Positions 6,172 through 12,059 are shown, numbered from the stretch's first letter. The stretch is 12,059 nucleotides of DNA from JBGOUV01 sp041477815 (GCA_041477815.1 JBGOUV010000205.1:1-12059); one strand, 5' to 3'. Numbers and translations: made by a program. The notes: a model not told the origin generated them from the sequence alone.

Positions 6172-6375
6172 ATGGTCTTTACAGAGATGATCCACCCCAG
6201 CGAGACCGTACGGGAAGTCATGCAGCGGTATCCGGAGACGCGTGGCGTGTTCGAGGAGGCCGGTATTCGGACCTGCTGCTGGGACTGCGCCATCCGTACC
6301 GCTGCCCTCCGCGGGGGGGTGGATCTGTCAGGGCTCCTGACAGCGCTCGATCAGGCGGCATACGGTCCGAATTAA
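6172..6375 (+). CDS. Small ScdA_N/DUF1858-like Cys protein
   Basis: 67 residues. The pattern TVREVMQRYPETRGVFEEAGIRTCCWDC, then a short helix and SGLLTALDQA, matches the small helical domain known as ScdA_N (DUF542) and the related DUF1858. ScdA_N is the N-terminal part of the RIC/YtfE di-iron proteins that repair Fe-S clusters after NO damage; DUF1858 proteins are small redox-associated domains. C35, C36 and C39 are the conserved cysteines. The di-iron hemerythrin-like half is absent, so this is a stand-alone domain, as in many genomes. GAGAGGGA precedes the ATG. It is the last gene of the operon, and no terminator hairpin with a T tract follows. Confidence 0.75.
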   Translation: MVFTEMIHPSETVREVMQRYPETRGVFEEAGIRTCCWDCAIRTAALRGGVDLSGLLTALDQAAYGPN

Positions 6376-6549
6376 CCAGTTTCCAACCCGCCCCCATCCT
6401 CCCCCCGGTCTGTTCGTGCCGACGCGGCCAGCCTGACTCCCGATACCTATATGGCAGCAGGGAGCGACGCGGCGCCAGTACAGCGCCGGCAACGCCCGGG
6501 GGTGGCGGCCGGGGACGCCGTGCCGGTGGTGATGACGGTGGCGGGGCAG
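6376..6549. other. Spacer between convergent genes, no feature seen
   Basis: 174 bases between the ScdA_N-like gene and the stop of the CpaE-like gene. It is GC-rich with C runs at the left end. Open frames here are extensions of shadows. No convincing terminator, promoter or small gene was found. Confidence 0.5.
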
Positions 6550-7554
6550 TCAAGCCTGCCGGTCACGATGGCTGTGCGCCAGCACGCGGCGGCGGAAGGC
6601 GGAGAACAGCCCGCCGGAGGCGCCGGCTTCGTCCTGATCGCGGGCTGTGGCGTCCACGGTCTCGATGCGCAACGCGTCCACCGGCAAGGCCCGGAGCTCT
6701 TCGCGGCGCCGCTCGGCCAGGAAGAGCGACGCCTCATCGGCGCCGGTGACCAGATGGACGGTCCGGGCCTGCCGGAGAAAGGCCTCGCTGCCGTCGGCGG
6801 GGACGCCGCCCAGATCCACCAGGACATGGTCGTAATGGGATGTCAGGAAGCGCAGCAGGCGCTGGTAGCTCCAGGGGGCGAAGCCATGCGCGGCCGGGCG
6901 CTGCGCCGTGGGCAGCAGGTCGTAGCCGGCAGCCCGCAGGCGGCGGTATCCCCAGGTACCCTCGTCGAGCTCGTGGGCGGCAGCGAGGGCTTCGTCGAGG
7001 CAGTGGGTCGGGGAGACGCCGGTGCGCAGGGCCAGAACGCCGTTCTGGCGGTCGGCATCGATCACCAGGACCTTGCGGCCGCCGGCGGCCAGGATGCCCG
7101 CGTGGTGCAGGGCGGCGGCGGAAGCGCCGTTGCCGGGCTTGGCGGGCAGGAAGGCAACGAGTTTGCGGTGGATCTCGGGGGGGCGGGTTTGAAACGCGTG
7201 TACCAGGGCGCCATGGACGTCCTCGGTGGAAAACGGAGCGGTGAGGACGTCGGCGACACCGGCCTCCGCGGCCTGGGCCCGGCGGGGCCGGTCGCACTGG
7301 CGAGCGTACCCGATGAGGATCAGGTCGGGCTTGTGCTGGAGCAACTCCGCGGCCAACTCCAGGCTGCGCTCGGAAGGGTGGATTTCGAGGAAGACGGCCT
7401 CCGGGTCGAGGACGTTCAGCAGGCGGCCGACATCGTGGACGCTGGGGAACTGGTCGATGGCCTTGAGGAGGCAAACGTCGGAGAACCCGGCACACATCTG
7501 TTGCAAGGCCAGCAGCATGCCTGAGGTGGGTCCAATGGCGACGCAGTTCAGCAC
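6550..7554 (-). CDS. CpaE/MinD-like protein: pseudo-receiver plus degenerate P-loop ATPase domain
   Basis: 334 residues. Residues 1-122 resemble a response-regulator receiver, but the phospho-acceptor Asp position reads LEIHP (E57) and the conserved Lys before the cis-Pro is lost (TAPF, 105-108). Residues 130-310 are a SIMIBI-type ATPase as in CpaE/TadZ. The deviant Walker A is K139-P-G-N-G-A144-S145, in which the signature Lys is kept but the P-loop Lys is Ala. Walker A' is VLVIDAD (D166) and Walker B is HVLVDLGG (D247). CpaE/TadZ proteins place Tad pilus machinery at the pole; no tad or cpa genes are in the window, so the role is open. Start GTG 7554: no ATG lies in frame with the conserved N terminus, and no clear ribosome site is seen. 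It is divergent from the cytochrome/quinoprotein pair. Confidence 0.75.
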   Translation of the reverse strand: MLNCVAIGPTSGMLLALQQMCAGFSDVCLLKAIDQFPSVHDVGRLLNVLDPEAVFLEIHPSERSLELAAELLQHKPDLILIGYARQCDRPRRAQAAEAGVADVLTAPFSTEDVHGALVHAFQTRPPEIHRKLVAFLPAKPGNGASAAALHHAGILAAGGRKVLVIDADRQNGVLALRTGVSPTHCLDEALAAAHELDEGTWGYRRLRAAGYDLLPTAQRPAAHGFAPWSYQRLLRFLTSHYDHVLVDLGGVPADGSEAFLRQARTVHLVTGADEASLFLAERRREELRALPVDALRIETVDATARDQDEAGASGGLFSAFRRRVLAHSHRDRQA

Positions 7555-7620
7555 TGCAATGATTGTAGGACCGAAGTAGGGGGGGAGGACATGAGGACTT
7601 TCCCCTAGGACCGGTGGGCG

Positions 7621-7629
7621 TGATACACT
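7621..7629 (+). promoter_or_regulatory. Extended -10 promoter TGATACACT before the cytochrome c gene
   Basis: TG-N-TACACT gives an extended -10 with four of six matches. Transcription would start near 7636, leaving a leader of about 17 bases to ATG 7653. No clear -35 is seen, as is usual for extended -10 promoters. Confidence 0.4.
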
Positions 7630-7642
7630 AGCGAACCTTGGC

Positions 7643-7649
7643 GAGGTGG
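7643..7649 (+). promoter_or_regulatory. Ribosome-binding site GAGGTGG deciding the cytochrome start
   Basis: GAGGTGG lies three bases before ATG 7653. It favours this ATG over the in-frame TTG at 7638, and the signal peptide fits MKIWMAGVV as the true N terminus. Confidence 0.6.
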
Positions 7650-7652
7650 ACC

Positions 7653-8372
7653 ATGAAGATCTGGATGGCCGGGGTGGTGATGACCGTGGGCGCGGCCTGG
7701 GCCCAGGACGTGGAGCGCAATTACCAGTTGCACTGCGCGTTCTGCCATGGGCGGGGCGATGACGGGTTCGCGGCGAATCTGAAGAGCCCGCGGCTGCCGC
7801 ACGCGCCGAGTGACGCGGCGCTGTTCCAGATCATTCAGAACGGGATACCGGGCACCGATATGCCGCCGGCGATCGGCCTCAGCGAGCCGGAGATCCGGGG
7901 GCTGGTGCAGTACGTGCGAGCGCTGGGACGAACGGCTCCGGAGCGGGTGGCGGGGAACGCGCGGCACGGAGAGGAGCTGTTCTGGGGGAAAGGGACTTGC
8001 GGGGGTTGCCACATGGCGGGGGGCAGAGGCGGCAGGCAGGGACCGGATCTGAGCGAGGTGGGGGCCAAGCGGAGTCCGGCCAATCTGCGGCAGTCGCTGG
8101 TGGAGCCGGAGGCGTCGATCGCCGGCGGGTTCGTCCTGGTCAACCTTACGACGAAAGACGGGAAGAAGATCACCGGGGTGCGGCTCAACGAGAACACGTT
8201 CTCGATCCAGGTGCGCGATCTACAGGACAAGATTCACTCGCTGCGCAAGAGCGGCCTGGCGGAGGTGAAGCGGGAGCTGGGGAAGTCGACCATGCCGAGT
8301 TATAAGAGCCTGAGCGGGCCGGAACTGGACGATCTGGTGGCGTATCTATACTCCCTGAGAGGTGGGCTATGA
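7653..8372 (+). CDS. Secreted diheme cytochrome c (planctomycete/acidobacterial heme-binding type)
   Basis: 239 residues. Signal peptide residues 1-17 (cleavage after AWA). Heme 1: CAFCH at 28-32, with the Met70 axial-ligand candidate in GIPGTDMPP. Heme 2: CGGCH at 116-120. The C-terminal half (GPDLSEVGAKRSPANLRQSLVEPEASIAGGFVLVNLTTKDGKKITGVRLNENTFSIQVRD, then STMPSYKSLSGPELDDLVAYLYSL) is the putative heme-binding domain known from Pirellula/Verrucomicrobium-type proteins, with the second Met ligand in TMPSY. It is periplasmic. Its stop overlaps the quinoprotein start (ATGA, 8369-8372), so the two are translationally coupled and it very probably takes electrons from the PQQ enzyme. Confidence 0.9.
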   Translation: MKIWMAGVVMTVGAAWAQDVERNYQLHCAFCHGRGDDGFAANLKSPRLPHAPSDAALFQIIQNGIPGTDMPPAIGLSEPEIRGLVQYVRALGRTAPERVAGNARHGEELFWGKGTCGGCHMAGGRGGRQGPDLSEVGAKRSPANLRQSLVEPEASIAGGFVLVNLTTKDGKKITGVRLNENTFSIQVRDLQDKIHSLRKSGLAEVKRELGKSTMPSYKSLSGPELDDLVAYLYSLRGGL

Positions 8373-9910
8373 GGTGGATGATGCTGGCGCTGGCGCTGCC
8401 GGTGGCGGCGCAGAACTGGACGACGTTCTCGGGAAACACGCTGGGACACCGGCACTCTCCGTTGAAACAGCTGACCCGGACCAACGCGGCGGCCCTGAAG
8501 CCGGTGTGGGTGTATCAGATCGACAAGACCGACAAGTTCGAGGCGTCGCCGGTGGTGGTGGACGGAGTGATGTATATCTCGGAGCCGCCCAGCGACGTGA
8601 CGGCGCTCGAAACGCGCAGCGGGCGGGTGTTGTGGAAATACCGGCGGGTGCTGCCCGACGACGTGCGCTTTTGCTGCGGGAAGGTGAACCGGGGCGTGGC
8701 CGTGCTGGGGGACAAGGTCTACCTGGGGACGCTGGACGCGCACCTGGTGGCCCTGGACGCCGCGACCGGCAACGTGGTGTGGGACGTGGAGGTAGCGTCG
8801 CGTAAGAGCGGTTATTCGGTCACCGCGGCGCCGCTGGTGGTGAAGGATAAAGTGATTGTGGGTATTGCCGGTGGGGAGTTCGGGATTCGCGGGTTCCTCG
8901 ACGCCTATGACGCGAAGACGGGGAAGCGGGCGTGGCGGTTCTGGACGGTGCCGGCAGCCGGGGAGAAGGGCACGGAGACCTGGAAGGGGGAGAGCTACCA
9001 GCACGGGTCGGCGGGGACCTGGGTCACCGGGACGTATGATCCCGGCTTGAACCTGATCTACTGGGGAACCGGGAATCCGGGGCCGGACTGGAACGGGGAG
9101 ACGCGGACCGGAGACAACCTCTACTCGGACGCGGTGATCGCGGTGGACGCCGACACGGGGAAGCTGAAGTGGTATTTCCAGTTTACGCCGCACGACATCC
9201 ACGACTGGGACTCGACGCAGGTGCCCGTGCTGGCGGACCTGCCGTGGAAAGGGACGGTGCGGAAACTGCTGCTCTTCGCCAACCGGAACGCCTTCTACTA
9301 CGTCCTGGACCGGGCCACCGGGGAATACCTGCTGGGGAAGCAGTACGTGCGACAGACGTGGGCGCAAAAGGAGCTGGACCCGAAGGGCCGGCCCCTCCGT
9401 CTGCCCAATACCGAGCCGACCGAGCAGGGGACGACGGTGTATCCGAACTCGGCGGGGGCCACGAATTTCTACACGCCCTCCTACAGCCCGGTGACCAAGC
9501 TGTTCTACGTCAATACGCGGGACGAGGGAGGGGTGTTCTATTCGCGGCGGGACGACTACAAGGAGGGGAGCTGGTTCCTGGCGGGGCGGTTCATCTCCAA
9601 GCCCGGGGAGGAGGCCCGGGGGGCGGTGAAGGCGCTGGACCCGGCGACCGGAGTGCCGAAGTGGGAGTTTCCGATGTTCTCGCCGTCCTGGAGCGGGGTG
9701 TTGTCGACGGCCGGCGGCCTGGTCTTCGTGGGGGCGCATGAAGGGGACTTCTTCGCGCTCGACGACACCACCGGGAAGCTGCTGTGGCGGTTCCCCACCG
9801 GGGGCAAGATCTTCGCCAACCCGGTCAGTTACCTGAGCGAGGGGAAGCAACAGGTGGCCATCGCCGCCGGTCACGCTCTCTTCGCTTTTGGGCTGGAAGG
9901 GGAACGCTGA
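8369..9910 (+). CDS. PQQ-dependent alcohol-dehydrogenase-like quinoprotein, lanthanide-type signature
   Basis: 513 residues, somewhat shorter than typical 560-600-residue family members. Signal peptide MRWMMLALALPVAAQ. The eight-bladed propeller is shown by repeated ALDxxTGxxxW motifs (ALETRSGRVLW, ALDAATGNVVW, AYDAKTGKRAW, AVDADTGKLKW, ALDPATGVPKW, ALDDTTGKLLW). The vicinal Cys102-Cys103 (RFCCGKVNRG) matches the PQQ-contacting disulfide ring of methanol dehydrogenase (Cys103-104). The catalytic-base region HDIHDWDSTQ gives D279 as the catalytic Asp and D281 two residues later. The second Asp marks lanthanide-dependent enzymes (XoxF, PedH type), where calcium enzymes usually have Ala. The substrate is not readable; alcohols or sugars are possible. 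It acts in the periplasm with the upstream cytochrome. GAGAGGTGGG lies upstream of its ATG. Confidence 0.92.
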   Translation: MRWMMLALALPVAAQNWTTFSGNTLGHRHSPLKQLTRTNAAALKPVWVYQIDKTDKFEASPVVVDGVMYISEPPSDVTALETRSGRVLWKYRRVLPDDVRFCCGKVNRGVAVLGDKVYLGTLDAHLVALDAATGNVVWDVEVASRKSGYSVTAAPLVVKDKVIVGIAGGEFGIRGFLDAYDAKTGKRAWRFWTVPAAGEKGTETWKGESYQHGSAGTWVTGTYDPGLNLIYWGTGNPGPDWNGETRTGDNLYSDAVIAVDADTGKLKWYFQFTPHDIHDWDSTQVPVLADLPWKGTVRKLLLFANRNAFYYVLDRATGEYLLGKQYVRQTWAQKELDPKGRPLRLPNTEPTEQGTTVYPNSAGATNFYTPSYSPVTKLFYVNTRDEGGVFYSRRDDYKEGSWFLAGRFISKPGEEARGAVKALDPATGVPKWEFPMFSPSWSGVLSTAGGLVFVGAHEGDFFALDDTTGKLLWRFPTGGKIFANPVSYLSEGKQQVAIAAGHALFAFGLEGER

Positions 9911-9935
9911 GCGCCGCTCGGCTCCGGGTCTGATC

Positions 9936-10181
9936 TCACGGAACAGGTTGGCCCTTAGGCGCCTGAGCGGGGAGCAGAAAGGTTTTGATCCACTCACCCT
10001 CGCCGCAAACTGTCATACCGGAGAATCGCTTGTACCACTGGCCCTCGGGCACCTCGGGCTCGCTGTCGAGCCACCTTGCCAGCAGTTCTAACTGCGAGGC
10101 CGGAATCTTCCGGCTCTGGACGCGGTCCAGCAGATGCTGAAACAGAGCGGGCGGAACGTTTTGTCGGCGGACTCTCGGCAA
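9936..10181 (-). CDS. Unknown 81-residue protein, second gene of a small pair
   Basis: Starts at TTG 10181 (LPRVRRQNVPPALF) and ends at TGA 9936-9938. The core QNVPPALFQHLLDRVQSRKIPASQLELLARWLDSEPEVPEGQWYKRF is followed by CGEGEWIKTFL. It looks like a real, compact soluble protein and not a shadow frame, because it lies just behind the ribbon-helix-helix-like gene. I do not recognise a named family. It could be the effector or toxin half of a two-gene module, but no toxin motif is visible. It is in the same frame as the gene before it, separated only by TAG and one codon (GCC), and has no ribosome site of its own, so it depends on coupling or read-through. Confidence 0.65.
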   Translation of the reverse strand: MPRVRRQNVPPALFQHLLDRVQSRKIPASQLELLARWLDSEPEVPEGQWYKRFSGMTVCGEGEWIKTFLLPAQAPKGQPVP

Positions 10182-10184
10182 GGC

Positions 10185-10526
10185 CTAGATCCCATAGAAG
10201 CCGCGAGTGAGACGCTCTCGAATCCGTGCCGCCTCAACCGGATTCGGAGCTGCCGCGAGTCGCTTAGCCAGCAAGCCCAATTCTTCGGGGCCCAGGCGGT
10301 TACCCTTGCCTTCCAGGACTGCCAGTTCCGCGGTCTCGAGAGCGACCTCTTCCCCGGTGGGCTTGCGCGCCACGACCCGGCTCCCAATGAGCGCCTGCCG
10401 CACGAACCAGTGATAGACGGCCAGGGCGCTCTTGATCACGTCGGTTCGCTTGGAGCCCGTTAACGCGGCCATCTGGTCAACGAGCACAAGCTCGGTCGGT
10501 GTCAGGACGGGCTGGATTCTCGCCAT
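10185..10526 (-). CDS. Ribbon-helix-helix-like small regulator (antitoxin-like)
   Basis: 113 residues from ATG 10526 (GAGGA about ten bases upstream). The N-terminal part, MARIQPVLTPTELVLVDQMAALTGSKRTDVIKSALAVYHWFV, has the beta-strand, helix, turn, helix layout of ribbon-helix-helix (CopG/Arc type) DNA-binding proteins: strand 3-8, helix 10-22, turn GSKRTD, helix to about 42. The C-terminal part is helical and ends ARIRERLTRGFYGI. With the 81-residue gene downstream, the layout resembles a type II antitoxin first, partner second. The toxin partner is not proven, so the pair is only TA-like. Transcription is likely from the promoter at 10554-10582, and GGATATCC (10531-10538) may be an operator. 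Confidence 0.7.
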   Translation of the reverse strand: MARIQPVLTPTELVLVDQMAALTGSKRTDVIKSALAVYHWFVRQALIGSRVVARKPTGEEVALETAELAVLEGKGNRLGPEELGLLAKRLAAAPNPVEAARIRERLTRGFYGI

Positions 10527-10530
10527 ACTC

Positions 10531-10538
10531 GGATATCC
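10531..10538. promoter_or_regulatory. Palindrome GGATATCC in the leader of the small pair
   Basis: An 8-bp perfect palindrome between the -10 box and ATG 10526. Small ribbon-helix-helix proteins commonly bind such short palindromes to repress their own operon. Confidence 0.3.
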
Positions 10539-10553
10539 TCAGTTTCTGTGCTT

Positions 10554-10582
10554 ATTCTACTCTTTTCTGTCCAGGTTGTCGA
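10554..10582 (-). promoter_or_regulatory. sigma70-type promoter TCGACA-17-TAGAAT
   Basis: On the minus strand the -35 TCGACA (10577-10582), a 17-base spacer and the -10 TAGAAT (10554-10559) match consensus at five of six bases each. This is the best promoter in the window. It gives a leader of about 20 bases to the ribbon-helix-helix-like gene. Confidence 0.65.
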
Positions 10583-10594
10583 GCAGATCGCGCG

Positions 10595-10623
10595 TTGACA
10601 GCCCGGTTCGAATTGACTAACGT
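10595..10623 (+). promoter_or_regulatory. Possible promoter of the GatC-like/amidase operon
   Basis: A perfect -35 TTGACA (10595-10600), a 17-base spacer and TAACGT (10618-10623; a poor -10 with three of six matches). The -35 is convincing, the -10 is not. It lies about 34 bases before the first start codon. Confidence 0.35.
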
Positions 10624-10656
10624 GAGAGACGGGCCACAAAAGGGAAGGGGAGTGTG

Positions 10657-10911
10657 ATGACGGTTAGCAGAAGGCGATTATTGCAGTCTTTCGCGCTTGC
10701 CGGTGGGTACGGTACGGCGGCGGAGGGAGCGGAGCCCGCACTCCCGCTGGAGGTTCTGCGCCACGTGTCCGCGGCGCACGGAGCCAATCTGAGCGACGAT
10801 CGGCTGCGGGTGGTCCAGCCGGTCCTCGAGCGGCGCCTCCCGCAGTTGCAGGCCCTCCGCGACTTTGAACTCGACGATACCGTCGAGCCGACCCCGGGAA
10901 TTCTTTCGTGA
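10657..10911 (+). CDS. GatC/AtzG-like small subunit with a Tat signal
   Basis: 84 residues from ATG 10657 (a GTG lies one codon upstream; GGGGAG precedes both). Residues 4-25, SRRRLLQSFALAGGYGTAAEGA, form a twin-arginine signal. The rest reads like GatC: LSDDRLRVVQPVLERRLPQLQALRDFELDDTVEPT, a helix-helix region ending in the VEPT motif (76-79) typical of GatC C termini. GatC and AtzG are small partners that stabilise the amidase-signature subunits GatA and AtzE. Here the amidase starts three bases after this gene's TGA, in the same frame. So it is probably a cognate small subunit that could carry the folded amidase out through Tat. The weak point is that the similarity is short and rests on pattern only. 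Confidence 0.65.
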   Translation: MTVSRRRLLQSFALAGGYGTAAEGAEPALPLEVLRHVSAAHGANLSDDRLRVVQPVLERRLPQLQALRDFELDDTVEPTPGILS

Positions 10912-10914
10912 GCC

Positions 10915-12059
10915 ATGGCCGCTTCTGAAGTCCTCTTCCGGTCCGTCGCCGAGCTGGCGCCGCTGCTCAAGACTCGCAAACTGTCACCGGTAGAGGTCGT
11001 GCGCGCCTTCCTGGATCGCATTGAAGCCGTCAATCTGAAGGTGAATGCCTTCCTCACGGTCACCGCCGAACACGCGCTCGAACAGGCTCGGAAGGCGGAA
11101 AAGGAGATCGCCGCCGGCCGTTATCGCGGACCCCTGCATGGGGTGCCCTATGCCCCCAAGGACCTGCTCGCCACCAAAGGCATTCGCACTACCAACGGCT
11201 CGAAGGTAACCTCCAACTGGATCCCGGACCACGAATCCACCGTCACCGCGCGTCTCAACCAGGCCGGCGCCATCCTGATCGGCAAGCTCAATCTCCTGGA
11301 GTTCGCCATGGGCAGCGGGCAGAAGGGATTGGTGGGGCCCGCCCGCAACCCCTGGGATCTCGCCTATTCTCCCTCCGGATCATCCAGCGGTTCCGGCGCG
11401 GCCGTGGCCGCCGGCATGGTTCCTCTGGCCATGGGAAGCGATACCGGGGGCTCGATTCGGAATCAGGCCAAGAGTTGCGGCATTGTGGGTCTGAAGCCGA
11501 CCTATGGGCGAGTCAGCCGCTTCGGCTGCACCACGCTCAGTTGGACTCTCGACCACGTGGGGCCGATGGCGAAAACCGTCGCCGACGTCGCGCGCCTGCT
11601 CCAGGCGATCGCCGGTCCGGACCCGCGAGACCGCACCTCGGCCGCCGCCCCGGTTCCGGATTACGCCAAAACGCTCACCGGCAACGTCAAAGGTTTGCGC
11701 ATCGGCGTCCCGACCGAGTATTTCTTCGACCACGTCGACGCCGACGCAGAGGCCGCCCTCCGCCGCGCCAACTCCCTGCTGAAGCAACTGGGGGCTGTGT
11801 TGGTGGATGTCAAAGTGCGCAACGCTGCCCTTTGCGGCGCCGCCTCCTCGATCATTCTCAATTCCGAAGCCGCCGCATTCCACGGCAAAAGGCTCAAAGA
11901 GCACGGGGATCTCCTCGATCCGCTGGTTCGCGAACGCCTCGAAGTGGCCACCTTCCATTCCGCCGTCGACTACATCAAGGCCCTGCGCCTGCGCACGGTC
12001 CTGATGGAGGAAATGCGGCGGGTCTTTGAAACCTGCGACGTGTTGATGCTTCCAGCCGG
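10915..12059 (+). CDS. Amidase-signature enzyme, GatA/AtzE-like (3' end cut by window)
   Basis: The first 381 residues are present; the frame is open at the window edge. The amidase-signature triad is complete: K82 (APKDLLATKG), cis-Ser S156 in SGSSSGSGAAVAAG (with S154 and S157-158 nearby), and nucleophile S180 in GSDTGGSIR. The spacings K82-S156-S180 match GatA K79-S154-S178. KPTYGRVSRFG follows, as in GatA. The family hydrolyses amide bonds; GatA itself needs GatB, which is not seen, so a tRNA role is unlikely from this window and a catabolic or periplasmic amidase fits better. It has no signal peptide of its own (MAASEVLFRSVAELAPLL). It is preceded at once by the Tat-signal GatC-like gene. 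Confidence 0.93.
   Translation, partial: MAASEVLFRSVAELAPLLKTRKLSPVEVVRAFLDRIEAVNLKVNAFLTVTAEHALEQARKAEKEIAAGRYRGPLHGVPYAPKDLLATKGIRTTNGSKVTSNWIPDHESTVTARLNQAGAILIGKLNLLEFAMGSGQKGLVGPARNPWDLAYSPSGSSSGSGAAVAAGMVPLAMGSDTGGSIRNQAKSCGIVGLKPTYGRVSRFGCTTLSWTLDHVGPMAKTVADVARLLQAIAGPDPRDRTSAAAPVPDYAKTLTGNVKGLRIGVPTEYFFDHVDADAEAALRRANSLLKQLGAVLVDVKVRNAALCGAASSIILNSEAAAFHGKRLKEHGDLLDPLVRERLEVATFHSAVDYIKALRLRTVLMEEMRRVFETCDVLMLPA

Noticed and set aside
6451..7524. Plus-strand frame opposite the CpaE-like gene
   Set aside because: A Gly/Val/Ala-rich shadow without motifs; the opposite strand carries Walker A' and B motifs.
8300..9997. 565-codon minus-strand frame opposite the quinoprotein
   Set aside because: An Arg/Pro/His-rich shadow of a gene with full PQQ-enzyme motifs; typical of high-GC antisense frames.
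10915..12059. The amidase as a true GatA of the tRNA amidotransferase
   Set aside because: No GatB nearby and the GatC-like partner carries an export signal; a non-tRNA amidase fits better, though this cannot be excluded from sequence alone.

Overview
The window is GC-rich (by eye well over 60 %), gene-dense bacterial DNA with genes on both strands. The gene content suggests a soil-type Acidobacteriota of the Solibacter/Bryobacterales kind: Tat-exported TIM-barrel enzymes, a quinoprotein paired with a Planctomycetes/Acidobacteria-type heme-binding cytochrome c, a CpaE-like ATPase with the PAK.G.G.S loop, and many GTG/TTG starts. This is an inference from gene style, not from a marker gene. 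No rRNA, tRNA, CRISPR array, insertion sequence or phage gene was seen.

Region 1 (1-6375) looks like a heme / Fe-S / nitrosative-stress neighbourhood. It starts with the 3' end of an unknown membrane protein (1-185). A spacer rich in palindromes (186-457) follows. Then come an AhbD-like radical-SAM/SPASM heme synthase (458-1567, minus) divergent from a YwiC-like membrane protein (1654-2964, plus), a membrane-anchored Cys-rich protein with CXXC and CXXCH motifs (2428-2994, minus), an NsrR/IscR-type Rrf2 regulator with the C-x5-C-x5-C cluster ligands (3276-3707, plus), and a Tat-exported TIM-barrel sugar isomerase/epimerase-like protein (3723-4631, minus). Last is a compact three-gene operon: secreted IPT/TIG-fold protein, tandem UspA, and a small ScdA_N/DUF1858-like Cys protein (4911-6375, plus). 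A 23-bp dyad with the 11-1-11 layout of NsrR operators lies between the Rrf2 gene and the divergent Cys-rich gene. Together these suggest that NO or low oxygen controls heme and Fe-S proteins here.

Region 2 (6550-9910) holds a CpaE/MinD-like protein in which both the receiver-like half and the P-loop are degenerate (6550-7554, minus). Divergent from it is a translationally coupled pair: a secreted diheme cytochrome c (7653-8372) and a PQQ-dependent alcohol-dehydrogenase-like quinoprotein (8369-9910). The quinoprotein has the vicinal disulfide and the D-x-D pair that marks lanthanide-dependent enzymes. The cytochrome is the obvious electron acceptor.

Region 3 (9936-12059) holds two small minus-strand genes: a ribbon-helix-helix-like protein, then an 81-residue unknown that follows it in the same frame after one amber stop. 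They have a good sigma70-type promoter. Then comes a Tat-signal GatC/AtzG-like small protein (10657-10911) placed three bases before an amidase-signature enzyme (10915 to beyond the window end). This suggests a GatCA-like pair in which the small subunit carries the export signal.

Points most worth following: the Tat-GatC/amidase pair, the lanthanide signature, the NsrR-like operator and its island, the forced antisense overlap of the YwiC-like and Cys-rich genes, and the degenerate CpaE-like protein.
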